From Curtobacterium sp. TC1 (GTDB lineage: Bacteria > Actinomycetota > Actinomycetes > Actinomycetales > Microbacteriaceae), in the NCBI RefSeq assembly GCF_019844075.1, contig NZ_CP081964.1, forward strand, positions 3,472,001 to 3,536,000: a DNA stretch of 64,000 nt, read 5' to 3'. Shown one piece after another: positions 16,587-25,941 of this stretch; within the stretch, counting starts at the first letter, position 1; the number at the start of each line of letters is the position of its first letter. The position numbers and the translations under genes are program-made. The notes beneath the pieces are model-generated. The model was not told where the DNA came from. It saw only the letters and a list, made by a program, of their open reading frames with translations, and did not search any database.

Positions 16587-18641
16587 CTACGAGCGGTCCC
16601 GCTGCACGGGGATCGATCCGGTGACGGGTGCCGTGGGCGACCCCATCGTGTCGGCTGCCTTGACGGCCTGCACCTCGAGGTCATCAGCGGTCCCGGCCTG
16701 GTCGGCCTGCTCCTGCAGGGCCGAGCTCTTGCGGAGCGGCGGTGCCTTGAAGAACCAGCTGAGGACGAACGCGAGCAGGATCACGGCGAAGCCGACCCAG
16801 TAGACCGTCACGGCCGACGCGTTGAAGCCGGTCATGAACGGCTTGGTCAGCGCCGGGGTCGCACCGTTGAGGTAGGACGTGTCGCTCGTCTCGCTGCTCG
16901 AGCTGCTGGCGTCGCCGGACCCCTCGTCGATCTGCTTCGACAGTTCGGGCGCGAGCTCACCGACCCAGTACGAGCGCTGCGAGGCGTCCGACCAGTCGAC
17001 CACGAGCTTGCCGTCCTGCACGCTGGCGTGCGCCTTGTCTGCTGCGGCGGTGAGGGCCTGCTGCTGCACGGCCTCCGGCTCACCGGCCGTGGCCGTGGTG
17101 ACCTGCGCCGTGGCCTGGTCGAGGCCGGACTGCACCTGCGACTTCACCGGGGTGACGATCGGGTTCCAGATCTGCTCCATGACGCCCGCGTTCGCCTCGG
17201 CGGTGGCGACGGTCGGGTTCAGGGCGGCGTCGAGCGCACCCGACAGGTTCTTCTGGTCCGCGGTGGCGTGCAGGATGTTCGCCGGCATGATCGAGAACAG
17301 GACGCTGAGCAGGACCGCCGTGCCGAGCGTTCCACCGATCTGGCGGAAGAACGTGGCGGACGACGTCGCCACACCCATGTCACGCGGCTGCACGGAGTTC
17401 TGCGAGGCCAGGGTGATGCTCTGCATGAGCTGTCCGAGGCCGAGGCCGATCAGGAACATGCCGATCATCAGGAACCAGAGCGGCTTGTCGATCGTCATGA
17501 ACGTCAGGACGACGTAGCCGACCGAGACCAGGGCCGTGCCGATCACCGGGAAGATCCGGTAGCGACCGGTGCGGGCGACGATCTGTCCTGAGGCGATCGA
17601 GGCGATCATCAGACCGCCGATCATCGGCAGGGTCGCGAAGCCGGACTCCGTCGGGGTCAACCCCGTGACGATCTGCAGGTACAGCGGGATGGTCAGCATG
17701 GCGCCGAACATCGCGAAGCCGACCAGGAAGCCGAGGATCGTGGCCATCGAGAAGGTGCCCGAGCGGAACAGCTTGAGCGGGATGATCGCGTCGTCCTTCA
17801 TCAGGGTCTCGATCACCAGGAAGGCGACGAGTCCGAGCGCGCCGATCACGTAGCAGGCGATGGCACCGGCGGATCCCCAACCCCAAGTACGGCCCTGTTC
17901 GGCCACGAGCAGGAGCGGGACGAGCGTCGCGATGACCGAGGTGGCACCCCACCAGTCGATGCGCGGCTTCGCCTTGGCGTCACCGAACTTCGGCAGGTGC
18001 AGGAAGGCGATGACCATCAGGAGCGCCGCGACGCCGATCGGCACGTTGATCAGGAAGACCCAGCGCCAGCCGGTGACACCGAGGATCGTGCTCGCGCCGG
18101 CGAACAGGCCGCCGATGAGCGGGCCGATGACGGACGAGATGCCGAAGACCGCGAGGAAGTAGCCCTGGTACTTCGCGCGCTCACGTGGGGCGAGGATGTC
18201 CCCCATGATCGCGAGCGGCAGCGACATCAGCGCACCGGCACCGATGCCCTGGAAGGCGCGGAACGCGGCGAGCATGATCATCGAGGTCGACATCGTCGAG
18301 AGCAGCGAGCCGAGGATGAAGACCGCGATGCCGAAGATGTAGAGCGGGCGGCGGCCGAAGACGTCGGAGAGCTTGCCGTAGATCGGCGTCGTGATGGTCG
18401 ACGCGATCAGGTAGGCGGTCGTGACCCAGGCCTGCTGGTCGAGGCCGTGCAGGTCGTCGCCGATGGTGCGGATCGCGGTGCCGACGATCGTCTGGTCGAG
18501 CGACGACAGGAACATGCCGGCCATGAGGCCGTAGATGACGAGCAGGATCTGACGGTGCGACATGATCGGCTTGCCCGGCGTGCTGGCCGGGGAGTCGTGT
18601 CGTCCGCGCGACACCTCGACGGGTGCGGTGGCAGTAGACAT
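16587..18641 (-). CDS. MFS drug exporter, DHA2 (EmrB/QacA) family
   Basis: 684 residues, 14 membrane segments. Features are LDQTIVGTAIRTI in segment one, the FGRRPLYIFG motif-A loop, and GWRWVFLINVPIG (motif C region). A large periplasmic loop of about 130 residues (roughly 465-600) lies before the last segment, with a Ser-rich run. The substrate cannot be told. It forms an operon with the TetR gene. Two palindromes surround its promoter. Confidence 0.9.
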   Translation of the reverse strand: MSTATAPVEVSRGRHDSPASTPGKPIMSHRQILLVIYGLMAGMFLSSLDQTIVGTAIRTIGDDLHGLDQQAWVTTAYLIASTITTPIYGKLSDVFGRRPLYIFGIAVFILGSLLSTMSTSMIMLAAFRAFQGIGAGALMSLPLAIMGDILAPRERAKYQGYFLAVFGISSVIGPLIGGLFAGASTILGVTGWRWVFLINVPIGVAALLMVIAFLHLPKFGDAKAKPRIDWWGATSVIATLVPLLLVAEQGRTWGWGSAGAIACYVIGALGLVAFLVIETLMKDDAIIPLKLFRSGTFSMATILGFLVGFAMFGAMLTIPLYLQIVTGLTPTESGFATLPMIGGLMIASIASGQIVARTGRYRIFPVIGTALVSVGYVVLTFMTIDKPLWFLMIGMFLIGLGLGQLMQSITLASQNSVQPRDMGVATSSATFFRQIGGTLGTAVLLSVLFSIMPANILHATADQKNLSGALDAALNPTVATAEANAGVMEQIWNPIVTPVKSQVQSGLDQATAQVTTATAGEPEAVQQQALTAAADKAHASVQDGKLVVDWSDASQRSYWVGELAPELSKQIDEGSGDASSSSSETSDTSYLNGATPALTKPFMTGFNASAVTVYWVGFAVILLAFVLSWFFKAPPLRKSSALQEQADQAGTADDLEVQAVKAADTMGSPTAPVTGSIPVQRDRS

Positions 18642-18728
18642 GCGGGTCCTTCAGGGGTGCGTGGTGGTCGTCGTGCGGGCAAGGGACGCCGGAGCGTGTG
18701 TGGCGGGCCGTCGAACGGCGGGTCAACC

Positions 18729-18779
18729 TTGCAGACGCTGCAACTTTACATCACGAGCACGTTTGCCGCCAACGCAAAC
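18729..18779 (-). promoter_or_regulatory. MFS promoter with two palindromic operator candidates
   Basis: On the minus strand TTGGCG (18772-18767) and TGTAAA (18750-18745) are 16 bp apart. One palindrome, GTTTGC-N7-GCAAAC (18761-18779), covers the -35. Another, TTGCAG-ACG-CTGCAA (18729-18743), covers the start region. This suits repression by the TetR protein. Confidence 0.55.
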
Positions 18780-18829
18780 TTGCCATCCGTGCACGTTCGT
18801 GAACGGCTTCTCAGGTAGCGTCGTCGGGC

Positions 18830-19789
18830 ATGGGGCGAACTGCGTGGACGGACGTGCCGGCGAACCTGCGCGACCGGGTGGAGCAGACCCTCGGCGGAAC
18901 GGTGACCACCACCGAGTCCCAGGCGGCCGGGTGGTCGCCGGGGAGTGCCGATCGTGTGGTCACGGCCACGGGGCGGCGGGCGTTCGTCAAGACGGTCTCG
19001 CGATCGCGGAACGCCGATGCCTTCGACCTGCACCGCCGGGAAGCCCGTGTGGTGGCGCAGCTGCCGTCGACGGTGCAGGCGCCGCGCCTGCTGGACGCCT
19101 TCGACGCCACCGTGGACGGCGACGAATGGGTCGTCCTGGTCCTCGACGACATCGAGGGCGAGCACCCCGGGGAATCGCTCGACGGCAGGGACACCGCGGC
19201 GGTGCTCGACGCGCTGGACACCCTGCCGCCGGCGACCGGGAATCTCCGTGCCCTCCCCCGGATCGCCGACGACCTGCGCCACGAGTTCAGCGCCTGGGAC
19301 CGGATGCTCGGTGACCCGACCCTGGCCGACCGGGTGGCCGAGGTCGTGCCGGCACACGTCCTCACCGCCGGACCCGCGATCGCCCGAGCCGCCGACCGAG
19401 CAGCGGCACTCGTCGACGGCGAACACCTCGTGCACGCCGACTGCCGTGCCGACAACCTGCTCGTCGACGGTTCCGGGGTCGTCTGGGTCGTGGACTGGCC
19501 GTGGGCGAGCATCGGCGCGCACTGGCTCGACCCGCTGACCTACCTGGTCGACACGCTCGTCCGCGGCGAGGACAGCGACGTCGACCACCACCTCGCCACC
19601 CACCCGGTGTTCGCCGGCCTGCCCGCCGCGACGGTCGACGCCGTCCTCGCTGGTCTCGCCGGACTGTTCTTCGAGCACGCGCTGCCGCCGGCACCGCCGA
19701 ACATGCCGACCATCCGCGACTTCCAACGCCGCGAGGGCCTGGCCGCGGCGGAGTGGTTGCTCCGCCGGTGGGACACGACACCGCACTGA
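18830..19789 (+). CDS. aminoglycoside phosphotransferase (APH) family protein
   Basis: 319 residues. Kinase-like fold: AFVKTV gives an ATP-binding Lys, LVHADCRADNLLVD is the Brenner motif HxDxxxxN, and VWVVDWPWA the metal-binding DxD-like segment. Such proteins phosphorylate small molecules; resistance is only one possible role and no substrate is evident. It diverges from the MFS exporter and may share regulatory DNA. Confidence 0.82.
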   Translation: MGRTAWTDVPANLRDRVEQTLGGTVTTTESQAAGWSPGSADRVVTATGRRAFVKTVSRSRNADAFDLHRREARVVAQLPSTVQAPRLLDAFDATVDGDEWVVLVLDDIEGEHPGESLDGRDTAAVLDALDTLPPATGNLRALPRIADDLRHEFSAWDRMLGDPTLADRVAEVVPAHVLTAGPAIARAADRAAALVDGEHLVHADCRADNLLVDGSGVVWVVDWPWASIGAHWLDPLTYLVDTLVRGEDSDVDHHLATHPVFAGLPAATVDAVLAGLAGLFFEHALPPAPPNMPTIRDFQRREGLAAAEWLLRRWDTTPH

Positions 19790-19860
19790 CGACGGGCGAC
19801 AGGCGTCGGGTACCCCGTCTGTCCAGCAAGCGCGGCACCACGGAGCGTACGGTCCCCCGC

Positions 19861-20307
19861 ATGACTGATGAGCACCGCACTCCGCGTCCCGAAGACGACG
19901 CCGCGCGCCTCGGTCTCGTCGTCGTCGGAGAAGCAGCAGCACTGCACTCCGGTGACGAGGCGGCACTGGACGCGAGCGAGCAGAACATCCGCGACACCAT
20001 CGACGAGATGGTCGACGAACCCCTGACGGCACGGCAGGAGCAGGTGGTCGAGCGGCTGGCGTCGGCCGGCGGGACCCTGACGGCGGGGCTCAGTGGCGCG
20101 CTCGCTGCGCAGACCGGGCGCAGCGTCGACGACGTCCTCGAGGGCGCGGCCCGCAGCGTCGTCTGGCAGCAGCGGCTCGCCGACCAGCGCGATGCCGCCG
20201 CCACTGAAGACCCGCGCGACACCGGCCAGCGCAGCGGCGGCCAGCGCGAGGATGCCGGTGGACAGCAGCGCGAGCGCCGCGACGAGAACGGGCGCGACGA
20301 GGACTGA
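19861..20307 (+). CDS. conserved hypothetical protein with charged tail
   Basis: 148 residues. The N-terminal two-thirds is an acidic helical region (VGEAAALHSGDEAAL ... LAAQTGRSVDDVLEGAARS). The last 40 residues are a Gln/Arg/Asp-rich disordered tail. No signal peptide or membrane segment. ATG 19861 is used; the frame is open further upstream but overlaps the APH gene. Family not recognised. Confidence 0.65.
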   Translation: MTDEHRTPRPEDDAARLGLVVVGEAAALHSGDEAALDASEQNIRDTIDEMVDEPLTARQEQVVERLASAGGTLTAGLSGALAAQTGRSVDDVLEGAARSVVWQQRLADQRDAAATEDPRDTGQRSGGQREDAGGQQRERRDENGRDED

Positions 20308-20341
20308 TCCTCGCCACGCCCGCTCCGGGTACCGCTGACGA

Positions 20342-21799
20342 CTACTCCGTTGGCTCCACGACGCCGGTGGACTGCTCGCGGACGACGGCCCGGGCTGCGG
20401 CCTGCCCCGTCGTCGCGCTCTTGACGATGTCGCTCAAGGTGAACCCGGCGGTCGTCCCGAGCAGGGCGTCGACCTCGCTGAACTGGCTCACGACGCTCTT
20501 CGACAGCGCGCCGGCGCCGTCGGAGGACACCACGGTCAGCTTGTCGATGTTGCCCATCGGCGCCGCGAGCTCGCGGGCGATGCTCGGCAACGTCTCGATG
20601 GCCTTGACACGCAGGACGGCCTCGGAGTGCTGCGCGAGTGCGTCGGCCTGGGCCTTCGTGGCGTCCGCCTCGGCCTGACCCTTGGCACGGATCGCGTCGG
20701 CAGCTGCCTCACCCTCGGCACGGGAGGCGTCGGCGGCCAGCTTCCGGGCCTCGGACTCGGCCTTCGCCTCGGCGGCGATCGCCTCGGCCGAGATGCGACG
20801 GGCCTCGGCCTGGGCACGAGCGGTCTCGACCTGGGCACCGGCGGCCGCTTCGGCCTCGACACGGGTCTTGCGCGCCTGCGCCTCGGCGACGGCGGAGACC
20901 TCGGACTCGAGCTCGGCACGGCGCAGTTCTGCACGCTTCTGCGCGGTGATCTGCTCCTGCTCGACGACGCCCTGCGCCGCACGGGCCTGGGCGAGCGGCC
21001 CGGCGGCTGCGGCCTCGGCCGACGCACGGTCGGCGTCGAGCTGCAGCGCGGCACGACGGATCGCCAGGGTGTTCTCGGCTTCGGCGATGGCCTGGTCCGC
21101 AGTGGCACGGGCCTCTCGCGCTTCGCGGTCGGCCTGCGCCTCGGCGTTCTCCGCCTCGAGCCGGACGCGGGCGCGCTCGGCACGACCGAGGTCGCTGATG
21201 TACTCGTTGCGGTCCGAGATGCCCTTGATCTCGAAGGAGTCGACGTCGAGGCCCTGGCTGTGCAGGGCGTCCTTCGCCACATCGAGCACCGCGACGGTGA
21301 GCTGGTCGCGGTTGCGGATGATCGTGGACACGTCGGTCGCACCGATCGACGCACGGAGCGAACCCGACAGGACCTCGCGCGCGAAGTCGTCGATCTTCTT
21401 CTCCTGCCCGAGGAAGCGCTGCGCGGCCGCCCGGATCGAGGCGTCGGTCTCGCCGACCTTGACGAGCGCGACCGCTTCGACGTCGATCGTCACGCCGCGG
21501 GAGTCCTGCGCGTTGACGTTGATGTCGATCGCCCGCGAGCTGAGCGAGAGCTTCGCGACCTTCTCGAAGAACGGCCGGACCAGGACGCCGGCGCCGAGGA
21601 CGACCTTGATGCCGGACTCGACGGTCTCGGTGCCGTCGTCGTTCTTGACCTTGCGCGAGCGCTTGCCGGTGATGATGAGTGCTTCGTCGGCGCCGGCGTT
21701 GCGGTACACGACCTTCGCGTAGATCAGCGCGATCACGGCGAGGACGATGATCCCCACGATGACCAGCGGGATGGCTCCGAGCGCGAACAGGACTTCCAT
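20342..21799 (-). CDS. flotillin/SPFH domain membrane protein
   Basis: 485 residues. One N-terminal membrane segment is followed by an SPFH domain (about 30-200, with EVLSGSLRASIGATDV). A long Ala/Glu coiled coil follows (about 200-400, rich in AEAxA repeats), then a C-terminal MGNIDKLTVVSSDGAGALSKS, typical of flotillins. These scaffold membrane microdomains. The gene is monocistronic. Confidence 0.9.
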   Translation of the reverse strand: MEVLFALGAIPLVIVGIIVLAVIALIYAKVVYRNAGADEALIITGKRSRKVKNDDGTETVESGIKVVLGAGVLVRPFFEKVAKLSLSSRAIDINVNAQDSRGVTIDVEAVALVKVGETDASIRAAAQRFLGQEKKIDDFAREVLSGSLRASIGATDVSTIIRNRDQLTVAVLDVAKDALHSQGLDVDSFEIKGISDRNEYISDLGRAERARVRLEAENAEAQADREAREARATADQAIAEAENTLAIRRAALQLDADRASAEAAAAGPLAQARAAQGVVEQEQITAQKRAELRRAELESEVSAVAEAQARKTRVEAEAAAGAQVETARAQAEARRISAEAIAAEAKAESEARKLAADASRAEGEAAADAIRAKGQAEADATKAQADALAQHSEAVLRVKAIETLPSIARELAAPMGNIDKLTVVSSDGAGALSKSVVSQFSEVDALLGTTAGFTLSDIVKSATTGQAAARAVVREQSTGVVEPTE

Positions 21800-21882
21800 G
21801 ACTCCCCCTCCGGACCAGGCGACAGCCTGGATTCCGCATCTGTTGTTCCGTCGGCTCCCATCCTAGGAGACCGCGCGGACGC

Positions 21883-21924
21883 ACAGGAGGCGCGCTGCAG
21901 GATCACCTGCAGCGCGCCTCCTGT
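21883..21924. terminator. GGAGGC-family hairpin, 19-bp perfect stem
   Basis: Arms 21883-21901 (ACAGGAGGCGCGCTGCAGG) and 21906-21924 are exact complements with an ATCA loop. It follows the leftward nadE gene and separates it from the flotillin promoter. Confidence 0.8.
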
Positions 21925-21942
21925 CGGTTGTCGCGTCGGCGC

Positions 21943-22791
21943 CTACGCGCCCGCACGCCACCAGTCGTCGAAGGGCGTCGCCGGGACCTGGCGCTTGTGC
22001 TCGGTCGCGCGGTAGCGCACCTCGATCGCCTCGGCGACCTCGAGCGGCACGTCGTGCCCCTGCAGGTAGGCGTCGATCTCGGCGTAGGACAGCCCGAGGT
22101 TCGCCTCGTCGGTCTGGCCGGGCGTCTCGTCGAGCAGGTCCGCGGTGGGGGCCTTCTCGTACAGCCGGGCTGGGGCGCCGAGGTGCTCGAGCAGCTGCCG
22201 CCCCTGGCTCTTCGACAGGCCGGTGAGCGGCGTGAGGTCGACGCCGCCGTCGCCGTACTTCGTGAAGAAGCCGGTCACCGCCTCGGCCGCGTGGTCGGTC
22301 CCGACGACGAGCAGCCCGCGCTGGCCGGCGACGGCGTACTGGGCGACCATGCGCATCCGGGCCTTGACGTTGCCCTTCACGAAGTCGCTCAGCTCGACGC
22401 CGGAGGCAGCGGTGTCCTGCATGACGCCGTCGACGCCGTGCTCGATGTTGACGGTGATGCCCGGGTCGGCCGCGATGAACTGCAGGGCGAGCTGGGCGTC
22501 GTCCTCATCAGCCTGCACGCGGTACGGCATGCGGACGGTGGTGAACTCGGCGGGGTGCCCCTCGGCGCGGAGCGACTCGACGGCGAGCTGGGTCAGGCGC
22601 CCGGCGAGCGTGGAGTCCTGGCCGCCGCTGATGGCGAGCAGGAACCCCTTCGCGCCGGTCGTGAGCAGGTAGTCGCGGAGGAACCCGACACGGCGGGCGA
22701 TCTCCTGCTCCGGCTCGATGGTCGGCTGGACGTTGAGGTCCGCGGCGATGGCGGCTTGGAGTTCACGCACCACCCCAGTATCCCGCTGCAC
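21943..22791 (-). CDS. nadE: ammonia-dependent NAD+ synthetase
   Basis: 282 residues. The pyrophosphatase loop SGGQDST is preceded by [36 protein letters not shown] and the C-terminal [16 protein letters not shown] match E. coli-type NadE. It amidates deamido-NAD using ammonia; no glutaminase domain is present. The start could also be a GTG at 22773. A small ORF lies 20 bp upstream and may be cotranscribed. Confidence 0.93.
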   Translation of the reverse strand: MQRDTGVVRELQAAIAADLNVQPTIEPEQEIARRVGFLRDYLLTTGAKGFLLAISGGQDSTLAGRLTQLAVESLRAEGHPAEFTTVRMPYRVQADEDDAQLALQFIAADPGITVNIEHGVDGVMQDTAASGVELSDFVKGNVKARMRMVAQYAVAGQRGLLVVGTDHAAEAVTGFFTKYGDGGVDLTPLTGLSKSQGRQLLEHLGAPARLYEKAPTADLLDETPGQTDEANLGLSYAEIDAYLQGHDVPLEVAEAIEVRYRATEHKRQVPATPFDDWWRAGA

Positions 22792-22810
22792 CGACCGGTG
22801 CGCACAGTGT

Positions 22811-22978
22811 TCAGCGGACGGGTTCTGCGTCCACCGGTCGGATCGTGTTGTCGTGGTCGACGCCGATCGCGCAGGTGCAGACGACCCCGAGGGTCTCGGC
22901 GGTCTGCGTCAGCCGGAACCGCTCGACGTGCGGCGGGCCGACTCGACGGTCGAGCGGGTGGGTGTCGTGATCGTGCAC
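22811..22978 (-). CDS. small hypothetical protein ahead of nadE
   Basis: 55 residues from GTG 22978, preceded by CAGGA at a 7-base spacing. The N-terminus is His/Asp-rich (HDHDTHPLD), the middle reads [17 protein letters not shown], and a Cys pair (VVCTCAIG) follows. The frame ends 20 bp before nadE, so it would form an operon with it. No family recognised. The rest of the 368-bp spacer holds the MarR promoter. Confidence 0.42.
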   Translation of the reverse strand: MHDHDTHPLDRRVGPPHVERFRLTQTAETLGVVCTCAIGVDHDNTIRPVDAEPVR

Positions 22979-23123
22979 GGTGACGTCCTGATCCTCGAGT
23001 GACTCCCGGCAACGTCGCCGGGACCGACAGGCGGGTGGTGAGTCCGCTCGGGTGCAATTTACTCGCCCGTGAGTATGGACCAGCACACCCGTCCGGGGGC
23101 CATTCGCGCGCGGCTGGCATCCG

Positions 23124-23152
23124 TTGACAGTTAGATATCAAACAGTTAGAGT
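23124..23152 (+). promoter_or_regulatory. MarR gene promoter with direct repeats
   Basis: TTGACA (23124-23129) and TAGAGT (23147-23152) are 17 bp apart. The 9-mer ACAGTTAGA occurs twice (23127-23135 and 23142-23150), with a GATATC palindrome between. This is a plausible autoregulatory MarR site, as the repeats overlap both promoter boxes. Confidence 0.6.
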
Positions 23153-23159
23153 TCTGATC

Positions 23160-23597
23160 ATGCAGGCACCGGACTTCACCACCCCGCTCGAACTCATGCG
23201 GTGGATCGGATGGGCACAGCGCAAGGCGGCCGACGAGTGGGTCCGCGATCGGGACCTCACCCGCGAGCAGAGCTTCGTGCTCGGGTACCTGCAGCAGAAC
23301 CCCGGGGCGATCCAACGCGACATCGCCGAGATCACCCGGACCAGCGCGGCCAGCGTCTCGAGCCTCCTGCAGGGCCTCGAGCGGCGCGGCCTCGTCGAAC
23401 GACGCCCCGACGCCACGAACGGCCGGACGAAGACCGTGCACGCCACCCCGGCGGGCACCGACCTCATCGCCGGCTTCACCGACGCGATGGTCGCCCTCGA
23501 CGACACCCTGCTCGCACCACTCGACCCCGACGAACGGGCCACCCTGCAGCGTCTGCTGCAGAAGGTGACCGCGGAGCTCGCTCCGCCGACGCGGTAG
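23160..23597 (+). CDS. MarR family transcription regulator
   Basis: 145 residues. Winged helix: LGYLQQNPGAIQRDIAEITRTSAASVSSLLQGLERRGLVERR, with a wing at DATNGRTKTVHATPAG. It likely binds the adjacent promoter as a dimer and controls the MATE exporter 150 bp downstream. ATG 23160 lies 7 bp past the -10 box, so the mRNA may be nearly leaderless. Confidence 0.87.
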   Translation: MQAPDFTTPLELMRWIGWAQRKAADEWVRDRDLTREQSFVLGYLQQNPGAIQRDIAEITRTSAASVSSLLQGLERRGLVERRPDATNGRTKTVHATPAGTDLIAGFTDAMVALDDTLLAPLDPDERATLQRLLQKVTAELAPPTR

Positions 23598-23746
23598 CGC
23601 CCCGACCCGGCAGCGTCCCCGACGCGGGAGCGCCGCCCCGGAACCGACGTCACCGGCCCGCTCGACGCGCCACGGGCCTCCCGGCCCCACCCCCGCACGC
23701 GACGACATCCCGTCGCGCCCTCCGCCCTGCCCAGAAGGAGGCAGTC

Positions 23747-25183
23747 ATGACCACCACGACCCCCGAGAACACCGCCGCGGCCACGAACCGCTGGTACCTC
23801 TCCGCCGCCCCGATCGCCCGGGCCCTCGTGCACCTGTGCGTGCCGATGGCCGCCGCGATGGTCGTCAGCGCCCTGTACAACGTCATCAACGCCGGCTTCA
23901 TCGGCGCGCAGCACGACACGTCGCTCCTCGCCGCGATCACCTTCGGCACCCCGCTGCTCGGCATCGTCATGGCCGTCGGCGGCGTGTTCGGTGTCGGCGG
24001 CAGCGCCCTGATGTCGCGCCTGCTCGGTGCCTCGGAACACGACCCCGCCAAGGCCCAGGACATCAAGCACGTCGCCTCGTTCGCGCTGTGGGGCGCCGTC
24101 GTCACCGGCGCGGTCCTGGCCGTCGTCGGGCTCGTGTTCCTGCGACCGCTCGTCGCGGTGCTCGGCGCCGACGCCGCAGCGGTCCCCGCGACGAGCGAGT
24201 ACGTCGCCGTGATGCTCGCGTTCGTCCCGGTGCTCGCGTCGTCGTTCGCGCTCGAGCAGATCGTCCGCTCCGAGGGTGCTGCGCGCCAGGCGATGATCGG
24301 CCTGGTCCTGTCGACCATCGGGAACCTGGTGTTCGACGTGCTGTTCATCCTCGTGCTGCACTGGGGCGTCGGCGGTGCCGCACTGGCCGTCGGACTCGCG
24401 AACGTCGTGTCGATCGCCTACTGGGTGACCTGGCTGCAGCGGAACAGCGACAACGTCAGCTTCGCCCCGAAGTGGTTCACCCTCCGTGCCGACGTCCTGA
24501 AGCCCGTCTTCGGCATCGGCGTCGGCGAACTGCTGCAGTCGGCCTTCCTGATCGTCACCACACTCGTGCTCAACAACCTCGCCGCCGCGTACGGCGACGA
24601 CCCGCTCGCCGCCATGGGTGTCGCGGTCCGCATCGCGCAGGTCCCGGAGTTCCTGGTGATGGGCGTCACGATCGGCGTCCTGCCGCTGCTCGCCTACGCG
24701 TTCGGCAAGGGCGACGCCGCACGGCTCCGGGCCGCCCTGCGCGGAGCCGCCGTCACGGTCGGCGCGATCGTCCTCGTGTTCTCCGGCGCGGTGTTCACGT
24801 TCCGCGAGCAGGTCTTCACGATCTTCTCCGGTGACCACTCCGTGCTCGCGATCGGCCTGACGATCCTGACGGCGCAGCTCGTCGCCGCGATCGTGAACGG
24901 GTTCACGGGGCTGCTCACCTCGCTGTTCCAGGCGACCGGCATGGTGCTGCCCGCGATGGTGCTGTCACTGGCGCAGGGCGTGCTGTTCATCCCGATCGTG
25001 ATCTTCGGCAACGTGTGGTTCGGGCTCGCCGGGATCATCTGGGCGCTCACCGTCACCGAGGTCATCGTGTTCGTGGCCGCCCTCGTGCTGTGGCTGGCAT
25101 CACGCGGGAAGATCGCGCGTGGCCTGGCCGCCGGCAGCGAGGAGCGGGCGGACGCCGCGCTCGCGGAGGCGCCCGCCGCGTAG
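23747..25183 (+). CDS. MATE family multidrug efflux transporter
   Basis: 478 residues, 12 membrane segments. MATE features are the N-terminal LCVPMAAAMVVSALYNVINAGFIG, GGVFGVGGSALMSRLLG, and the repeated second half starting GIGVGELLQSAFL. ATG 23747 has AGAAGGAGG upstream. Cation-coupled drug export is inferred from the family. Likely controlled by the MarR protein encoded just before it. Confidence 0.9.
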   Translation: MTTTTPENTAAATNRWYLSAAPIARALVHLCVPMAAAMVVSALYNVINAGFIGAQHDTSLLAAITFGTPLLGIVMAVGGVFGVGGSALMSRLLGASEHDPAKAQDIKHVASFALWGAVVTGAVLAVVGLVFLRPLVAVLGADAAAVPATSEYVAVMLAFVPVLASSFALEQIVRSEGAARQAMIGLVLSTIGNLVFDVLFILVLHWGVGGAALAVGLANVVSIAYWVTWLQRNSDNVSFAPKWFTLRADVLKPVFGIGVGELLQSAFLIVTTLVLNNLAAAYGDDPLAAMGVAVRIAQVPEFLVMGVTIGVLPLLAYAFGKGDAARLRAALRGAAVTVGAIVLVFSGAVFTFREQVFTIFSGDHSVLAIGLTILTAQLVAAIVNGFTGLLTSLFQATGMVLPAMVLSLAQGVLFIPIVIFGNVWFGLAGIIWALTVTEVIVFVAALVLWLASRGKIARGLAAGSEERADAALAEAPAA

Positions 25184-25197
25184 CGCGGCGCGCTCAC

Positions 25198-25227
25198 GTT
25201 CGCGTTCGCGTTCGCGTTCGCGTTCGC
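25198..25227. repeat. GTTCGC hexamer tandem repeat (5 copies)
   Basis: Five exact GTTCGC units lie right after the MATE stop and before its terminator. Copy-number variation by slippage is likely; no coding or regulatory role is seen. Confidence 0.8.
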
Positions 25228-25230
25228 ATG

Positions 25231-25281
25231 GTGAGCAGGAATGGTCGGGTCCCGGAAGGCGACCCGACCATTGCTGCTCAC
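25231..25281. terminator. bidirectional terminator, 21-bp stem
   Basis: 25231-25251 pairs with 25261-25281 with a single mismatch around a 9-base loop. It separates the convergent MATE and CopC-like genes. Confidence 0.85.
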
Positions 25282-25298
25282 GAAGTGAACGGGGCGCG

Positions 25299-25901
25299 CT
25301 ACGCGCGACCGCGGCCGCGGCCGCCGCGGCGCAGGAGGAGCACGACGACGGCACCAGCGGCGAGGACCGTGCCGGCGCCGAGCGCGACCCACACGCCGGG
25401 CGCGATCCCGGGCGCGGACTCAGGGGCACCGTCCGAGGCCCCGGTGGCCGTCGCGGACGACGTCGGAGACGGAGACACCGGTTCCGCCGTCGGCGAAGTC
25501 GTCACGGACGGTGTCGCGACCGCGGCCCGGTACTCGAACCCGTACGAGCCGTCGATCGGGTGCCCGTCCGGCGACACGTACCGCCAGAGCACCGTGTACG
25601 CGCCGTCCTCGAGGTCGACGGCCTTGCCCATCGTCATCCCGGACACGGTCACGTCGCCCGTCGACACGTCGGTGCCGTCGGCGTCGGTGACCTGGATCCG
25701 CAGTCCAGCGTCGAGACCCGCCAGCGGAGCCTCTCTGAACGTCAGATCGACCCGGTCGAGCGGCTCGGTGACGACCGCGCCGTCAGCGGGCGTGCTGCTC
25801 GTCAACGCCGAGTGCGCCGATGCCGGCTGGACCCCGAGGATCGCGAACAACGCACCGATGACGATCGCGAGGGAAGCTGCCGTCGTTCGTCCTGTCCGCA
25901 T
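25299..25901 (-). CDS. CopC domain protein, membrane-anchored
   Basis: 200 residues. The signal peptide is cleaved at ASA-HSALTSSTP, leaving the typical N-terminal His copper ligand. A CopC beta-barrel follows (FREAPLAGLDAGLRIQVTDA; DGHPIDGSYGFEYR). Then come a Ser/Thr/Pro linker, a C-terminal membrane helix (VALGAGTVLAAGAVVVLLLRR) and an Arg/Gly tail. It likely handles copper at the cell surface. No CopD partner is adjacent. Confidence 0.88.
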   Translation of the reverse strand: MRTGRTTAASLAIVIGALFAILGVQPASAHSALTSSTPADGAVVTEPLDRVDLTFREAPLAGLDAGLRIQVTDADGTDVSTGDVTVSGMTMGKAVDLEDGAYTVLWRYVSPDGHPIDGSYGFEYRAAVATPSVTTSPTAEPVSPSPTSSATATGASDGAPESAPGIAPGVWVALGAGTVLAAGAVVVLLLRRGGRGRGRA

Positions 25902-25941
25902 GCACAGACTCTACAAGCCGTAGAGCAGCGGACCGGACGGG

